The position numbers and the translations under genes were made by a program. This document shows, piece by piece, positions 8,056 to 16,993 of a DNA stretch of 32,571 nucleotides. Origin of the DNA: CAZJJK01 sp964546285 (GTDB lineage: Bacteria > Spirochaetota > Spirochaetia > Treponematales > Breznakiellaceae); the NCBI GenBank assembly GCA_964546285.1, contig CAZJJK010000026.1:1-32571 (forward strand). The letters run 5' to 3'. Each line of letters opens with the position of its first letter. Position 1 is the first letter of the stretch. The notes beneath the pieces were generated by a model. It did no database searches. It worked only from the letters and a program-made list of their open reading frames with translations, and was not told where the DNA came from.

Positions 8056-8826
8056 TTAAGAATTCTTGAGTTGGATACACTTGTATTCTCGGCTCCGCCG
8101 GAAACCAATTTTTTCCGCGAGCTTTGCCGAAACCTGGTTCATCGCGTCCCAATGACATTCCAAATTCCTCTTCCCGCATTCCGCGATCATCCGTCGGGAA
8201 AGCGCCAGCGCGATACCCCGCCGTCTATAATCCGCGTGGGTATCAACTTGAATTTCAATGCCCTTGCCGTACATTGTATAACACCCGATCCCGCCGATTA
8301 TCTTCTTGCCCAACATCGCGACAAAGCCGAAACCCGGATGGAGCGGGAGCGGAGGAGCCATGGTATTGGCGACTATATCCTTTGACCAAGCTTCTTTTTG
8401 CAGTTCGACCACCAATTCATCAGTTATCGGCTTGATCGAGACAGGTTCATTCTGGATACTGATTTCATCCGCGACAAATTTTTCTTCTTTAAATTGACTA
8501 AAATCATAGGCGGCGAAGGCAGTTCTCGTATACAGCTTGTAGGAATTGGGGAAACGTTTTCCAAGCTCCCCAATCCAGTCCGCCGGTGGATCAAATATAT
8601 GGGCTTCTTCGATAGTGAGAATTTGACCGAGGAGCTCGTCATTGAAGGGTCCGAAACATTGGACTATATCAAAAACGATAAGCGCAAAACTAGATCCAGC
8701 GATATAGCCATGGCCATAGATACCGTCAAGAAAGGATCGCGTTATTTGATGAAAGCGCTCGCTTCTTGACGTATGACCTAAGGCTTTAATAAAATCCGCG
8801 GCCCTATCAGGAGAATATGAAGTCAT
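8056..8826 (-). CDS. GNAT-family N-acetyltransferase
   Basis: The ATG at 8826 is preferred (AAAGGA about ten bases upstream), giving 256 residues; a longer frame starting at 8877 would begin inside the hairpin at 8848-8886 and has no ribosome binding site. The C-terminal half carries the acetyl-CoA-binding signature of the GNAT fold: a strand (GKGIEIQVDTHADY) leading into YRRRGIALALSRRMI, the R-x-x-G-x-A pyrophosphate loop, then SAKLAEKIGFRRSREY as the closing element. The N-terminal half is not recognised. This layout resembles the 250-residue GNAT acetyltransferases of Firmicutes and spirochaetes; the substrate is unknown. It runs convergent with the serine hydrolase gene, 33 bases apart. 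Confidence 0.82.
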   Translation of the reverse strand: MTSYSPDRAADFIKALGHTSRSERFHQITRSFLDGIYGHGYIAGSSFALIVFDIVQCFGPFNDELLGQILTIEEAHIFDPPADWIGELGKRFPNSYKLYTRTAFAAYDFSQFKEEKFVADEISIQNEPVSIKPITDELVVELQKEAWSKDIVANTMAPPLPLHPGFGFVAMLGKKIIGGIGCYTMYGKGIEIQVDTHADYRRRGIALALSRRMIAECGKRNLECHWDAMNQVSAKLAEKIGFRRSREYKCIQLKNS

Positions 8827-8847
8827 TTTTAAACATCCTTTTATATA

Positions 8848-8886
8848 GAGCTCCCCGCGAATGCCGCTTGCATTCACGGGAAGCTC
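8848..8886 (-). terminator. Strong hairpin after the HtrA gene, possible terminator
   Basis: Two 16-base arms (8848-8863 and 8871-8886) pair along their whole length with two G-T wobbles, around a 7-base loop. The hairpin begins 7 bases past the htrA stop codon. On the minus strand the following bases are TATATAAAAGG, a poor U-tract, so it may instead be a processing or mRNA-protecting element between htrA and the acetyltransferase gene. Confidence 0.5.
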
Positions 8887-8893
8887 AATTTTC

Positions 8894-10390
8894 CTATTTC
8901 TTAATGCGCGGCGTTTCTAGCGTCTCCCCGTTGCGCACAAACTCAAACCATAGCTCTTTGGAGTCCTTGTCGTTTATGATCTCATAGAACTCTGAAAGCT
9001 TTGTCACTTTCTTACCATTCACGGCGGTTATAACATCGTAGCGTTTGATACCGACTGTCGCCGCGGGTGTCTTATCGTAAGCCTCAGCCACTAAAACGCC
9101 CTTAACGGAAGAGTCCACTTCCACCGCCTTACGGATTTCATCCGTTAAGGCGATAACTATGGCGCCGGGCCATAATTTTTCATTGGAAGCCGCGACCTTA
9201 TCATCACGAGCCTCTATTTTAACCGTCAATTCCATTTCTTGGCCTTGCCTAATCACGGTAAAGCTGGCTTGCTCCCCAGCTAAAAGATCGCCCACAACCA
9301 GAACTAACTGGTCGCGATCGCGGACCGTCTTGCCATTTATGGCGATGATAAAGTCGCCAGGCAAAAAGCCGCCCTTTTCAGCGGGAGAAGCGATAAAGAC
9401 CTGGGATACTAAAGCGCCTTTACGGTTGTCCAAAATAAGCTCTTCGGCCTCGGCTTCATCGCTAACGTCAACCAGAGAGACGCCAAGCCAGCCGTAGCGG
9501 ACGCTGCCGGTGGAGATAAAATCGTCAATCGCTTTTTTGATATTATTGACGGGAATAGCGAACCCTAAACCAACCGATCCACCGGTATTACTGGCTATCC
9601 AAGTATTTATTCCGACCACCTCTCCGCGGATATTAAGCAGGGCACCGCCGGAGTTGCCTTGGTTGATCGCGGCGTCCGTTTGAATAAAGTCGTTGATATT
9701 AGCGGCTGGTCCTCCCTTTCGTTCAACGGCGCTGACTATGCCCATGGTCATGGATGACCCGTACCCGAGCGGACTGCCGATAGCTATAGCCCAATCGCCT
9801 ACCTTCACATCGTTGGAATCGCCTAAGGCCGCGACAGGCAAAGCTTCAGCGCTTTCAAATGACACAAGGGCCAAATCCTTTCTTTCATCCGTACCGATCA
9901 GGGTACCAGGAAAACTGCGGCCATCGGATAGGCGTAAACTTATCTCCGAAGCGTTAGCGACGACATGTTGATTCGTAACCACATAATGCACCTTACCGAT
10001 ACGCCTGACGATAACGCCAGATCCAAGCCCCTGCGAGCGATATTCACGTTCCCCTTCTTCCGGCTGAGGCTGTCCAAAGAAAAACTCCCAGGGAATACCA
10101 TTATAGCTAGGCGTACTTTGTTTGGTCACCTCAATGACATCCACCTCGACAATAGCCGGTAAAACTTTTTCGGCGATTGATCTAAAGCTATTCTGCAATT
10201 CCTCCGCGACAGCTAGCGCGCTCGCGTCAACTACAGCCGCGGGCGGTTCTTCGGCATACGCGGTTTTGCTATTGCCTGGAGTGGAGCAGGAAAAGGAAAG
10301 GAAGGCCAAGGAAAAACCAAATATCGAACCAATCAAAACCAGATTAAAAACGAAAAAGCCTTTCGTTGACAAACGTTCATTGAGTTTCAT
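8894..10390 (-). CDS. htrA: HtrA/DegP-type periplasmic serine protease
   Basis: The start at 10390 has AGGAGG four bases upstream; the extra 25 residues of the longer frame are not needed. The product has 498 residues. Residues 11-31 form a membrane anchor or signal; Cys35 in LSFSC could be lipidated but the lipobox is poor. The trypsin-like domain has His142 (TNQHVV), Asp172 (RKDLAL) and Ser247 (GNSGG). Two PDZ domains follow, from about residue 305 (YGWLGVSLVDV) to 400 and from about 415 to 498. HtrA proteins degrade or refold damaged envelope proteins. It lies downstream of map and the J-protein gene, a protein-maturation and quality-control group. An AT-rich stretch (TATTATATT, near 10470) in the gap before the gene may hold a promoter, without a clear -35. 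Confidence 0.95.
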   Translation of the reverse strand: MKLNERLSTKGFFVFNLVLIGSIFGFSLAFLSFSCSTPGNSKTAYAEEPPAAVVDASALAVAEELQNSFRSIAEKVLPAIVEVDVIEVTKQSTPSYNGIPWEFFFGQPQPEEGEREYRSQGLGSGVIVRRIGKVHYVVTNQHVVANASEISLRLSDGRSFPGTLIGTDERKDLALVSFESAEALPVAALGDSNDVKVGDWAIAIGSPLGYGSSMTMGIVSAVERKGGPAANINDFIQTDAAINQGNSGGALLNIRGEVVGINTWIASNTGGSVGLGFAIPVNNIKKAIDDFISTGSVRYGWLGVSLVDVSDEAEAEELILDNRKGALVSQVFIASPAEKGGFLPGDFIIAINGKTVRDRDQLVLVVGDLLAGEQASFTVIRQGQEMELTVKIEARDDKVAASNEKLWPGAIVIALTDEIRKAVEVDSSVKGVLVAEAYDKTPAATVGIKRYDVITAVNGKKVTKLSEFYEIINDKDSKELWFEFVRNGETLETPRIKK

Positions 10391-10549
10391 GCTGCCTCCT
10401 AGAGCGTCCAATAAGCGTCGCTCAATCGGTGTTTTGGATGCGGGTCCATAAAGGGCCACTTTCATAAAATATAATAAAGCCGATGCCCAGCGGTTACCTA
10501 AAGTCTGTAAAAGCTGTGTTAATTCGTTTCGCCAACACCGTTCCCGCTT

Positions 10550-11293
10550 TTATACGGTGAGTATCTCGGTTCTATCCTTAAATATCGCTATGGTGTGCTC
10601 AAAATGAGCCGCTAGAGAGCCATCAGCGCTAACCACTGTCCAGCCGTCATCAAGCAGCTCGATATCATCGCCCCCCATCATTATCATCGGCTCTATAGCG
10701 ATAACAAGCCCCTCCAATAAACGGGGGTTGGGTCCGGACCCAGAATAATTGGGAACCTGGGGATCTTCATGCTGAGAAAACCCAACACCATGGCCGCAAT
10801 ATTCACGTACCACGCCAAAACCCTCGGCCTTGGCTCGATTGAACACCGCGCGTGAAATTTGATGCAAACGATTACCAAAAACCGCTTGGGCTATGCCCAG
10901 ATCCAAACATTCGCGCGTGACAGTGACCAGCTTACGTGCCGCTTGACTAATCTTGCCAACTGGGACGGTAATCGCCTTATCGCTATAATAGCCGTCAAGC
11001 TCTATACCGCAATCAAGCGAAACAAGGTCGCCATCCTTAATTCTACGCTTTGAGGGTATCCCATGAATAATCTCATCATTTATGGAAACGCAGAGAGCGG
11101 CGCTATACCCATCATAACCGAGAAACGCGGGACGTCCGCCGGCGCGGCGGATCCAATCACGAGTCCATTGGTCCAAATCCCTGGTTTCCACTCCTTCGCG
11201 CACCAAAGGCTCAAGCTCCGTAAACAAAGAAGCGAGGAGATGGCAGGAAAGGCGAATCCCATCAATCTGTTTTTCGTTTTTCAGTCTAATCAT
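10550..11293 (-). CDS. map: Methionine aminopeptidase type I
   Basis: A protein of 247 residues starting at the ATG at 11293 with GAAGGA upstream; the frame continues further up but without family similarity. It removes the initiator methionine from new proteins. All five metal ligands are present: Asp94 (SLDCG), Asp105 (YSDKA), His168 (CGHGVG), Glu201 (AIEPM) and Glu232 (HFEHT), each three residues before the E. coli numbering, plus His77 (IIHGIP). No N-terminal zinc-finger extension is present, as in other bacterial type Ia enzymes. It follows the J-domain gene by 73 bases on the same strand. Confidence 0.96.
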   Translation of the reverse strand: MIRLKNEKQIDGIRLSCHLLASLFTELEPLVREGVETRDLDQWTRDWIRRAGGRPAFLGYDGYSAALCVSINDEIIHGIPSKRRIKDGDLVSLDCGIELDGYYSDKAITVPVGKISQAARKLVTVTRECLDLGIAQAVFGNRLHQISRAVFNRAKAEGFGVVREYCGHGVGFSQHEDPQVPNYSGSGPNPRLLEGLVIAIEPMIMMGGDDIELLDDGWTVVSADGSLAAHFEHTIAIFKDRTEILTV

Positions 11294-11366
11294 TACAGTC
11301 CTTCGGGGCTTTTCCCTAAGCTGAAAGCTCTGAAACCGCCTCTTATATTGTCGCCTTCCACACCGC

Positions 11367-12164
11367 CTAAACCCCAAGGCGACGACGTATTTGAACAGCG
11401 TTCGGCAAAGCTGGGTCACGCTGTATAGCGTCGCGGAGCGCGACGCGCGCCGCCGCCACATCGCCAAGCCTATCAAAAATTTCAGCCGCCATTTTTAAGT
11501 ATCTGGCTTCATCGCGTTTACCCAGCCCCATTCCCAAAGCTCTATCCAAACATTCTAAGGCCGCCTCATCATCGCAATGGCCCACCAGCCTTGTCCGTAT
11601 TATGCTTTTCAACAGGGCATCCACTTCCGGCGCGAAATGCTTGAAATACGGCTTCTTCTTTTCCTCTTTCAGTATATCAAAAAGCAGCGAACATGCCGCG
11701 TAAGGATCACCCGCCTTATCCAACTCTTCCGCTAAAATAAACGCGCAATCCATCCAATCCTCTCGGTCCAAATATCGCTCCATCGCGAAATCCAAGCCGC
11801 CCTGACTCCTCCACGTAGACATAGCGTCTTCCTCCTCCATATGAAGCAAATCAAAGAAGATTAAAACCGCCTGGCTTTTCGGATCATCAACCCGTTCCTT
11901 AAGAAAGGCGCGATAATCAAAATCGATTCCACCTCTCCAACGTGGATTGGAAATAACAAAGCGATCATAAGCCCGATCATAGGCGGCGCGTCGTTCAGGG
12001 TCTGACAGAGTCTCGTAAGCCGCCAGGACGCGCCGTATCTCTGCTTGACCCGCCTCGCCGGCTAAATCCGGATGAGACCGTTTGGCCTTTTCGCGAAAAG
12101 CTCGCTTTATTGAGGCGACGTTGGCGCCGGAAGGGACGCCGAGGATTTCATAATAATTTTCCAC
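11367..12164 (-). CDS. J-domain (DnaJ-like) protein with C-terminal TPR-like region
   Basis: A protein of 265 residues from a GTG start at 12164 (GTG GAA AAT TAT), with AGG six bases upstream overlapping the stop codon of the preceding gene. The J domain is at residues 2-68 with the HPD motif at 31-33 (RSHPDLAG), which stimulates DnaK ATPase. No Gly/Phe-rich or zinc-finger region follows, so it is a class III J-protein, not DnaJ itself. The C-terminal part is alpha-helical and ends with a tetratricopeptide-like repeat (AAEIFDRLGDVAAARVALRD). The client is unknown. It sits eight bases after the flavodoxin-like gene and before map. Confidence 0.88.
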   Translation of the reverse strand: MENYYEILGVPSGANVASIKRAFREKAKRSHPDLAGEAGQAEIRRVLAAYETLSDPERRAAYDRAYDRFVISNPRWRGGIDFDYRAFLKERVDDPKSQAVLIFFDLLHMEEEDAMSTWRSQGGLDFAMERYLDREDWMDCAFILAEELDKAGDPYAACSLLFDILKEEKKKPYFKHFAPEVDALLKSIIRTRLVGHCDDEAALECLDRALGMGLGKRDEARYLKMAAEIFDRLGDVAAARVALRDAIQRDPALPNAVQIRRRLGV

Positions 12165-12171
12165 GTATTGC

Positions 12172-12579
12172 CTAGGCGCCGATTCGTTTTCCCAAGGCCA
12201 CGGCTTGATTCAGGTTGACCACTGTTTCAGACCAATTAACGCACATGCCTTCTTTTTCCATAGCCCTCATAAGATTTGATAGGGCCTTAGCGCTAAAAAG
12301 GCCCCCAGAGCGCAGAAAAGCCGCGCCTTTTTTACCAACAAGCGAACTGCCACCGGATAAAATTCGGCTAACGGAATCCGGTATCTTTCCACTAAAAAAG
12401 CTAAGAGGCGCGGTTAAGACAGCTATATATTCATAGCCTGGCAGCCTAACGCCATCGTCGCTGGCGGCGTCAATCACATCGGCGCGGTGACCCATAGCCT
12501 CCATGCCCTTAGCTAAAGCGTCAGCTTCCTTGTCTAAACGACGGCCGCCCGGTTTAGCGACGATGATAGCGATTCTCAT
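12172..12579 (-). CDS. Small flavodoxin-like-fold protein of unknown function
   Basis: A protein of 135 residues with GGGAGG four to five bases before the ATG. The pattern RIAIIVAKPGGRRLDKEADALAKGM, then HRADVIDA, YEYIAVLTAP, and KKGAAFLRSGG suggests an alternating alpha/beta Rossmann or flavodoxin-like fold, but the phosphate-binding loop of true flavodoxins is not evident. I do not recognise a family. It is 29 bases downstream of the universal-stress-type gene and just upstream of the J-protein gene. Confidence 0.7.
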   Translation of the reverse strand: MRIAIIVAKPGGRRLDKEADALAKGMEAMGHRADVIDAASDDGVRLPGYEYIAVLTAPLSFFSGKIPDSVSRILSGGSSLVGKKGAAFLRSGGLFSAKALSNLMRAMEKEGMCVNWSETVVNLNQAVALGKRIGA

Positions 12580-12608
12580 AAATCCTCCCAGATACGCCCA
12601 TCGTCACA

Positions 12609-13094
12609 TTACGCCTGCTTATACAGCTGATCTATCCCAGGCTCCTTAACGACCAAGACCGAACAATGGGCGTTTACCATAATCTCCCGATGGGCGTGAG
12701 AAATTATGTCACGGGCGCTACGATCGCGCTCCCAGCCGCCCAAAAGGATAAGGTCAGCCTTTTTTTCATGAGCCGCGGCTAGTATTTCGGTATAGATGGC
12801 GCCTCGGCGCAGCTCGCGCTCGGCGCGGACACCCTTGGCGCGCGCCAATTCTTCCACGAACGATAAATAGCGCTCGCCATTAGCTTCCAGGCTGCGTTCG
12901 TAATCGGCGCTCTCCTCTTGAATGAAGATTTTACTAAGCGTCAATTGGCGGATAGTAGCGGTATCAACCACATAGATGGCGCTCAGGCGACAGCGATAAA
13001 GCTTAGCCATGATAATACCGTATTTCGCGGCGTAGATCGAGGAATCGGAACCGGATATCGCGACCAAGAGGTTGGTGAACAACGGCTTAATCAT
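12609..13094 (-). CDS. Universal stress protein (UspA-type) coupled to V-ATPase subunit D
   Basis: A protein of 161 residues with the Usp fold: strand LLVAISGSDSSIYAAKYG at the N-terminus, RCRLSAIYVVD, and KKADLILLGGWERDR then HCSVLVVKEP at the end. The ATP-binding signature G-2x-G-9x-G(S/T) is not conserved (GGWERDRSARDIISH), and the first-strand Asp is replaced by Ser, so it probably belongs to the non-ATP-binding Usp group. Its ATG overlaps the stop of atpD (ATGA, 13091-13094), implying translation coupled to the ATPase operon. A role in regulating or protecting the ATPase is inference from that position. Confidence 0.85.
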   Translation of the reverse strand: MIKPLFTNLLVAISGSDSSIYAAKYGIIMAKLYRCRLSAIYVVDTATIRQLTLSKIFIQEESADYERSLEANGERYLSFVEELARAKGVRAERELRRGAIYTEILAAAHEKKADLILLGGWERDRSARDIISHAHREIMVNAHCSVLVVKEPGIDQLYKQA

Positions 13095-13714
13095 TCCCTA
13101 CCGGCCTTCCTTTTAAGCAGCTTGCTTGAAAAGAACGATTCACGGTCTCGTTCTTCTAAACTTGACTCTATAAACACCTTAGTTTCCCGAGCTTGCGGAA
13201 TCACCATTTTTTCCAAGGCGTTTACCCGACGCTGGGTTTTCCGTACCTCGCGAGCCAGACGCCACGCGACAGTACGGACGGCGGCCATTTCGGTGAGGAT
13301 TCTCAGCAACGAAAAGAATTCTAACACAGTTTCATCGCATTCCGCAAACGAATTCACCGGCGAATACTTTAATTCCACGGCTGGAAGAGAAACCTGTAAG
13401 GAGGGTAAATCTATTCCGGCTATAATTTGACGCTTTTCGGCAATTTCAAAACGATAAGACACCGATTTGGCTAAGTCTGCGGCGCGGGCGCGGCCGGTTC
13501 GAACTAACATCCGCTTTAACGATGGATACGCTTTTTCCACAACATCGTCCAGATTGCGCTCCAAAATTTTGACTCGCTCGACCGTCCTCATCAATTCCAT
13601 AACCAAGATTTCGCGCTTCTGCTCTAACAGTTCATAGCCTTCTTCAGCGGTGGCTAAGCGTTCCTTAACGCGTAAAAGATTGCTTTTAGTCGGCGCTACG
13701 CCGTCCCTAGCCAT
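13091..13714 (-). CDS. atpD: V-type ATPase subunit D (central stalk)
   Basis: A protein of 207 residues from the ATG at 13714, with AGAAGG upstream; this matches the usual length of about 200 and starts with the conserved VAPTKSNLLRVKERL. The longer frame to 13843 only re-reads the end of atpB. Long N- and C-terminal helices form the coiled-coil rotor shaft that links the A3B3 head to the membrane ring. It overlaps the end of atpB by eight bases and the stress-protein gene by four. Confidence 0.94.
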   Translation of the reverse strand: MARDGVAPTKSNLLRVKERLATAEEGYELLEQKREILVMELMRTVERVKILERNLDDVVEKAYPSLKRMLVRTGRARAADLAKSVSYRFEIAEKRQIIAGIDLPSLQVSLPAVELKYSPVNSFAECDETVLEFFSLLRILTEMAAVRTVAWRLAREVRKTQRRVNALEKMVIPQARETKVFIESSLEERDRESFFSSKLLKRKAGRE

Positions 13715-15206
13715 GACGAGGGCCTTCTTGTCGGGCAAGCGCCGGACGGCTGGCTGATCGGAACCGGGCGTCTTCCGGATCTTCTTGATCCAAGTCCACT
13801 TGATCGCGCTGCGCTTCAGGCTTCTCCGCCTCGATCGGCTCAAGATAACGCTCTATAAATTCTTTGCGGACGCGTAGCAATTCATCACGCGGCAAGACGC
13901 TGAGCGCCTTCCAGCCTAAATCCAACGTATGCTCTATTGTCCTGTCCTCAGCTTCGTCCTGAGACAGATAGTCGCGCTCAAAAGTCTCGCCAAAGGCTAA
14001 ATAGCGCTTATCGCCGGCCGATAATTCTTCCTCGCCGATGATAGAGGCTAAATTGCGAACGGCTTTAACGCGGGAGTAGGCGGCGAAAAGCTGACTCGCG
14101 ACATCTTTATGGTCCTCCCTGGTCATGCCCTCGCCTATGCCGTCCTTCATCAAGCGCGACAGGCTGGGCAAGCCAGCCACCGGCGGATATACGCCGCGCT
14201 GAGATAATTCTCTATCCAATACGATTTGCCCTTCGGTTATATACCCGCTTAGGTCAGGGATAGGATGACTAATATCGTCATTAGGCATAGTTAATATGGG
14301 TATCTGAGTAATGGAGCCCTTAGACCCCTCAATTTTTCCGGCTCTTTCATAAAGCGAGGCTAAGTCAGAATAGAGGTAGCCGGGATAGCCTTTTCGGCTG
14401 GGGACCTCGCCTCGGATTGAGGAGACCTCACGCAAGGCTTCACAATAGTTGGTCATATCGCTCATAACCACAAGCACATGCATCCCTCGGTCGTAGGCCA
14501 GATACTCGGCGGCGCTTAACGCGCAACGTGGCGCGATAAGCCGCTCAATCGAGGGAGCGTCAGCCAAAGATAAATACACGACGACATTGGCTAAAACGCC
14601 GGAACGCTCAAACCCGTCAAGAAAAAAGCGCGCCACATCGTATTTAACCCCCATCGCGCAAAATATGATGACGAAAGCCTCTTCGGCGCCGCGTATCTTT
14701 GCCTGGCGGATTATTTGCGCGGCCAAACGGTTGTGGGGAAGGCCATTGCCGGAAAAAATAGGCAGCTTTTGTCCTCGGATAAGAGTATTCATGCCATCGA
14801 TAGCCGATACGCCAGTTTGAATAAAGTCCCTGGGATACGCGCGCGCATAGGGGTTTATCGGTAAGCCATTCACATCGCGTCTATCAGAGGAGAAAATCTC
14901 ACCGAACCCGTCAATTGGCCGGCCTAAGCCGTCAAAGATGCGGCCTAAAAGACCATTCCCAACACGGAGCTCCATCGGCCGGTCCAAATATTCCACCCGC
15001 GAGTCGTCCGCGGAAAGCCCGACGCTGGACCCAAACAACTGGACAGCCGCCCAGTCCTCCGACAGCTCTACCACCCGTCCCAAACGCCCTTGGCCGTCTC
15101 GGCCATAAACCAGGACGGTATCGTTGAAGCCTACCGCCCCTCGGCGCGCGGCGATAACCACCGGCCCTTCAACGCGGTTCAAGCCTCGGTATTCAACCCC
15201 CCTCAT
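13707..15206 (-). CDS. atpB: V-type ATPase subunit B (non-catalytic)
   Basis: A protein of 499 residues. It follows the ATPase alpha/beta-type layout: N-terminal barrel (YRGLNRVEGPVVI), nucleotide-binding domain and helical C-terminus. The P-loop position reads SGNGLPHN (152-159), not GxxGxGKT, which marks the non-catalytic B subunit. LSRLMKDGIG near residue 347 corresponds to the region with the arginine contributed to the catalytic site. The C-terminus beyond IERYLEPIEAEKP is an extra charged tail of about 40 residues whose end overlaps atpD. The ATG overlaps the atpA stop (ATGA). Confidence 0.96.
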   Translation of the reverse strand: MRGVEYRGLNRVEGPVVIAARRGAVGFNDTVLVYGRDGQGRLGRVVELSEDWAAVQLFGSSVGLSADDSRVEYLDRPMELRVGNGLLGRIFDGLGRPIDGFGEIFSSDRRDVNGLPINPYARAYPRDFIQTGVSAIDGMNTLIRGQKLPIFSGNGLPHNRLAAQIIRQAKIRGAEEAFVIIFCAMGVKYDVARFFLDGFERSGVLANVVVYLSLADAPSIERLIAPRCALSAAEYLAYDRGMHVLVVMSDMTNYCEALREVSSIRGEVPSRKGYPGYLYSDLASLYERAGKIEGSKGSITQIPILTMPNDDISHPIPDLSGYITEGQIVLDRELSQRGVYPPVAGLPSLSRLMKDGIGEGMTREDHKDVASQLFAAYSRVKAVRNLASIIGEEELSAGDKRYLAFGETFERDYLSQDEAEDRTIEHTLDLGWKALSVLPRDELLRVRKEFIERYLEPIEAEKPEAQRDQVDLDQEDPEDARFRSASRPALARQEGPRHG

Positions 15207-16993
15207 AGCGCCTCCCTTAAGCGGTAGCCGCGCTCCAAGTCATCAAAAGCCAGCTTAAGCTCCCTCTCAAATTCGGCCAATGACTGTTCGTCGTCATTGC
15301 GAATCTCGCTCTTGAGCCGAGCCAGCTTTTCGCGCAGCGGCAGACCCGTTATTTTAAGAAGCGGCGCGCCTATTTCAACGCAGCTTTTAGCCCTTTCATA
15401 AAATTGAATCACTAATTCCAAAATGCGGACCTGTTTGGCGGGAACACAGTACATATCGATATCGTCAAAGGAATTTTGCTGCAGAAACCCGTTTTTTATA
15501 AGCTCCGCGGCTAAAAGAATAAGTCTTTGGTCATCGGGAAGAGCGTCAGGCCCAATCAAACGGACAATTTCCGCCAAGCGTTGTTCTTTTTTTAGCAGCT
15601 CCAGCGCCGCGCGGCGGACGCGATGCCAGGCTGGATTCACCGAATCCCACCAAAGCTTCACTTCCTCAGCGTATTCGGAATAGCTATCGTTCCAGCTAAT
15701 AGCCGGATAATGGCGCGCGTTCGCCAAATCGCGGTCCAAGGCCCAAAAGCAGCGGATAAAGCGTCGGGTATGCTGTGTAACCGGCTCCGAAAAATCTCCG
15801 CCGGGGGGGGATACCGCGCCTATAACGCTGACTGATCCAGAACGTCCATTCAACGAGGTAACGCGGCCAGCCCGTTCATAAAATTCCGCCAAGCGGGTGG
15901 GCAGATAAGCGGGGAAACCTTCCTCCGCCGGCATTTCTTCCATCCGGCCGGACAGCTCGCGTAAGGCCTCGGCCCAGCGGCTGGTGGAATCGGCCATAAT
16001 CGCCACATGATAGCCCATATCCCTGTAAAACTCGGCCAAGGTGATGCCGGTATAGATAGACACCTCACGGGCGGCTACCGGCATATTTGAGGTGTTGGCG
16101 ATCAGTATAGTCCTTTCCATCAAGGAACGGCCGCTTCTAGGATCAATCAAGCGCGGGAATTCGGTAAGCACATCCGTCATTTCGTTGCCGCGCTCGCCGC
16201 AGCCGATATAGACGATTACATCGGCATCGCACCACTTAGCCACGGAATGCTGTGTCATGGTTTTACCCGTGCCAAAGCCGCCGGGTATGGCCGCGGTCCC
16301 GCCTTTGGACAAGGGGAAAAACACATCGATAACCCGAAGGCCGGTAATCAAGGGCTTATCGGGCATCAATTTTTCGGCGAAGGGGCGGGCTTTCCGCACC
16401 GGCCACCATTGCGCGATGGTGAAAGCCTGCCCATCATCGGTCCAGGCGATTTCGTCATCGATCCGATAATCACCCTCAGGGGCTAAGCGAACAAGCTTCC
16501 GCTCGCTTTGTTCCGGCGGCGCCATAACGGCGCACATGATAGACGGCGTTTCGCGGACAGCGCCGAGCGGTAAAAGGGACGATACGGGAGGCGTCTCGCC
16601 ACGGGCTAAAGCCGCGGCCAGATCGACATCAGGTTCAAAATGCCATACCTTGGTATCATCAAGCGGCTTTTCACGAACGCCAGGCTGAAGGAAAGCGCCG
16701 CCGCTGTGATACATGGCCTCAAGCGGCCGCTGGATACCGTCGTAGATGGTTCCAATCAAACCAGGGCCTAGCTTAACCGATAGGGGATGCCCTATGGATC
16801 GGGCCGGAGCCCCAATTTTCAAGCCGGTGTTATCCTCATACACCTGAATAACCGCCGTCTCGCCTTCTAAGCGGATGATTTCACCGATTAGCCCTTGTTC
16901 GCCCACTTCCACCACATCGTATAATCCGGCCGCGCCTAAACCGGAAGCGCGTAGAATAGGCCCGGCTATGCGGGTAACGCGCCCTTCAATCAT
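15203..16993 (-). CDS. atpA: V-type ATPase catalytic subunit A
   Basis: A protein of 596 residues, full length for this family. It has the Walker A motif GGFGTGKT (238-245), the catalytic Glu267 in GCGERGNEM, Walker B region VAIMADSTSRW and the non-homologous A-subunit insert before the P-loop (about 110-190, with PEGDYRIDD). It hydrolyses (or makes) ATP in the A3B3 head. The start overlaps the atpE stop by eight bases and the stop overlaps the atpB start by four. Confidence 0.97.
   Translation of the reverse strand: MIEGRVTRIAGPILRASGLGAAGLYDVVEVGEQGLIGEIIRLEGETAVIQVYEDNTGLKIGAPARSIGHPLSVKLGPGLIGTIYDGIQRPLEAMYHSGGAFLQPGVREKPLDDTKVWHFEPDVDLAAALARGETPPVSSLLPLGAVRETPSIMCAVMAPPEQSERKLVRLAPEGDYRIDDEIAWTDDGQAFTIAQWWPVRKARPFAEKLMPDKPLITGLRVIDVFFPLSKGGTAAIPGGFGTGKTMTQHSVAKWCDADVIVYIGCGERGNEMTDVLTEFPRLIDPRSGRSLMERTILIANTSNMPVAAREVSIYTGITLAEFYRDMGYHVAIMADSTSRWAEALRELSGRMEEMPAEEGFPAYLPTRLAEFYERAGRVTSLNGRSGSVSVIGAVSPPGGDFSEPVTQHTRRFIRCFWALDRDLANARHYPAISWNDSYSEYAEEVKLWWDSVNPAWHRVRRAALELLKKEQRLAEIVRLIGPDALPDDQRLILLAAELIKNGFLQQNSFDDIDMYCVPAKQVRILELVIQFYERAKSCVEIGAPLLKITGLPLREKLARLKSEIRNDDEQSLAEFERELKLAFDDLERGYRLREAL

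Noticed and set aside
8044..8385. Plus-strand open frame opposite the acetyltransferase gene
   Set aside because: It is the antisense of a recognisable GNAT protein and shows no family similarity of its own.
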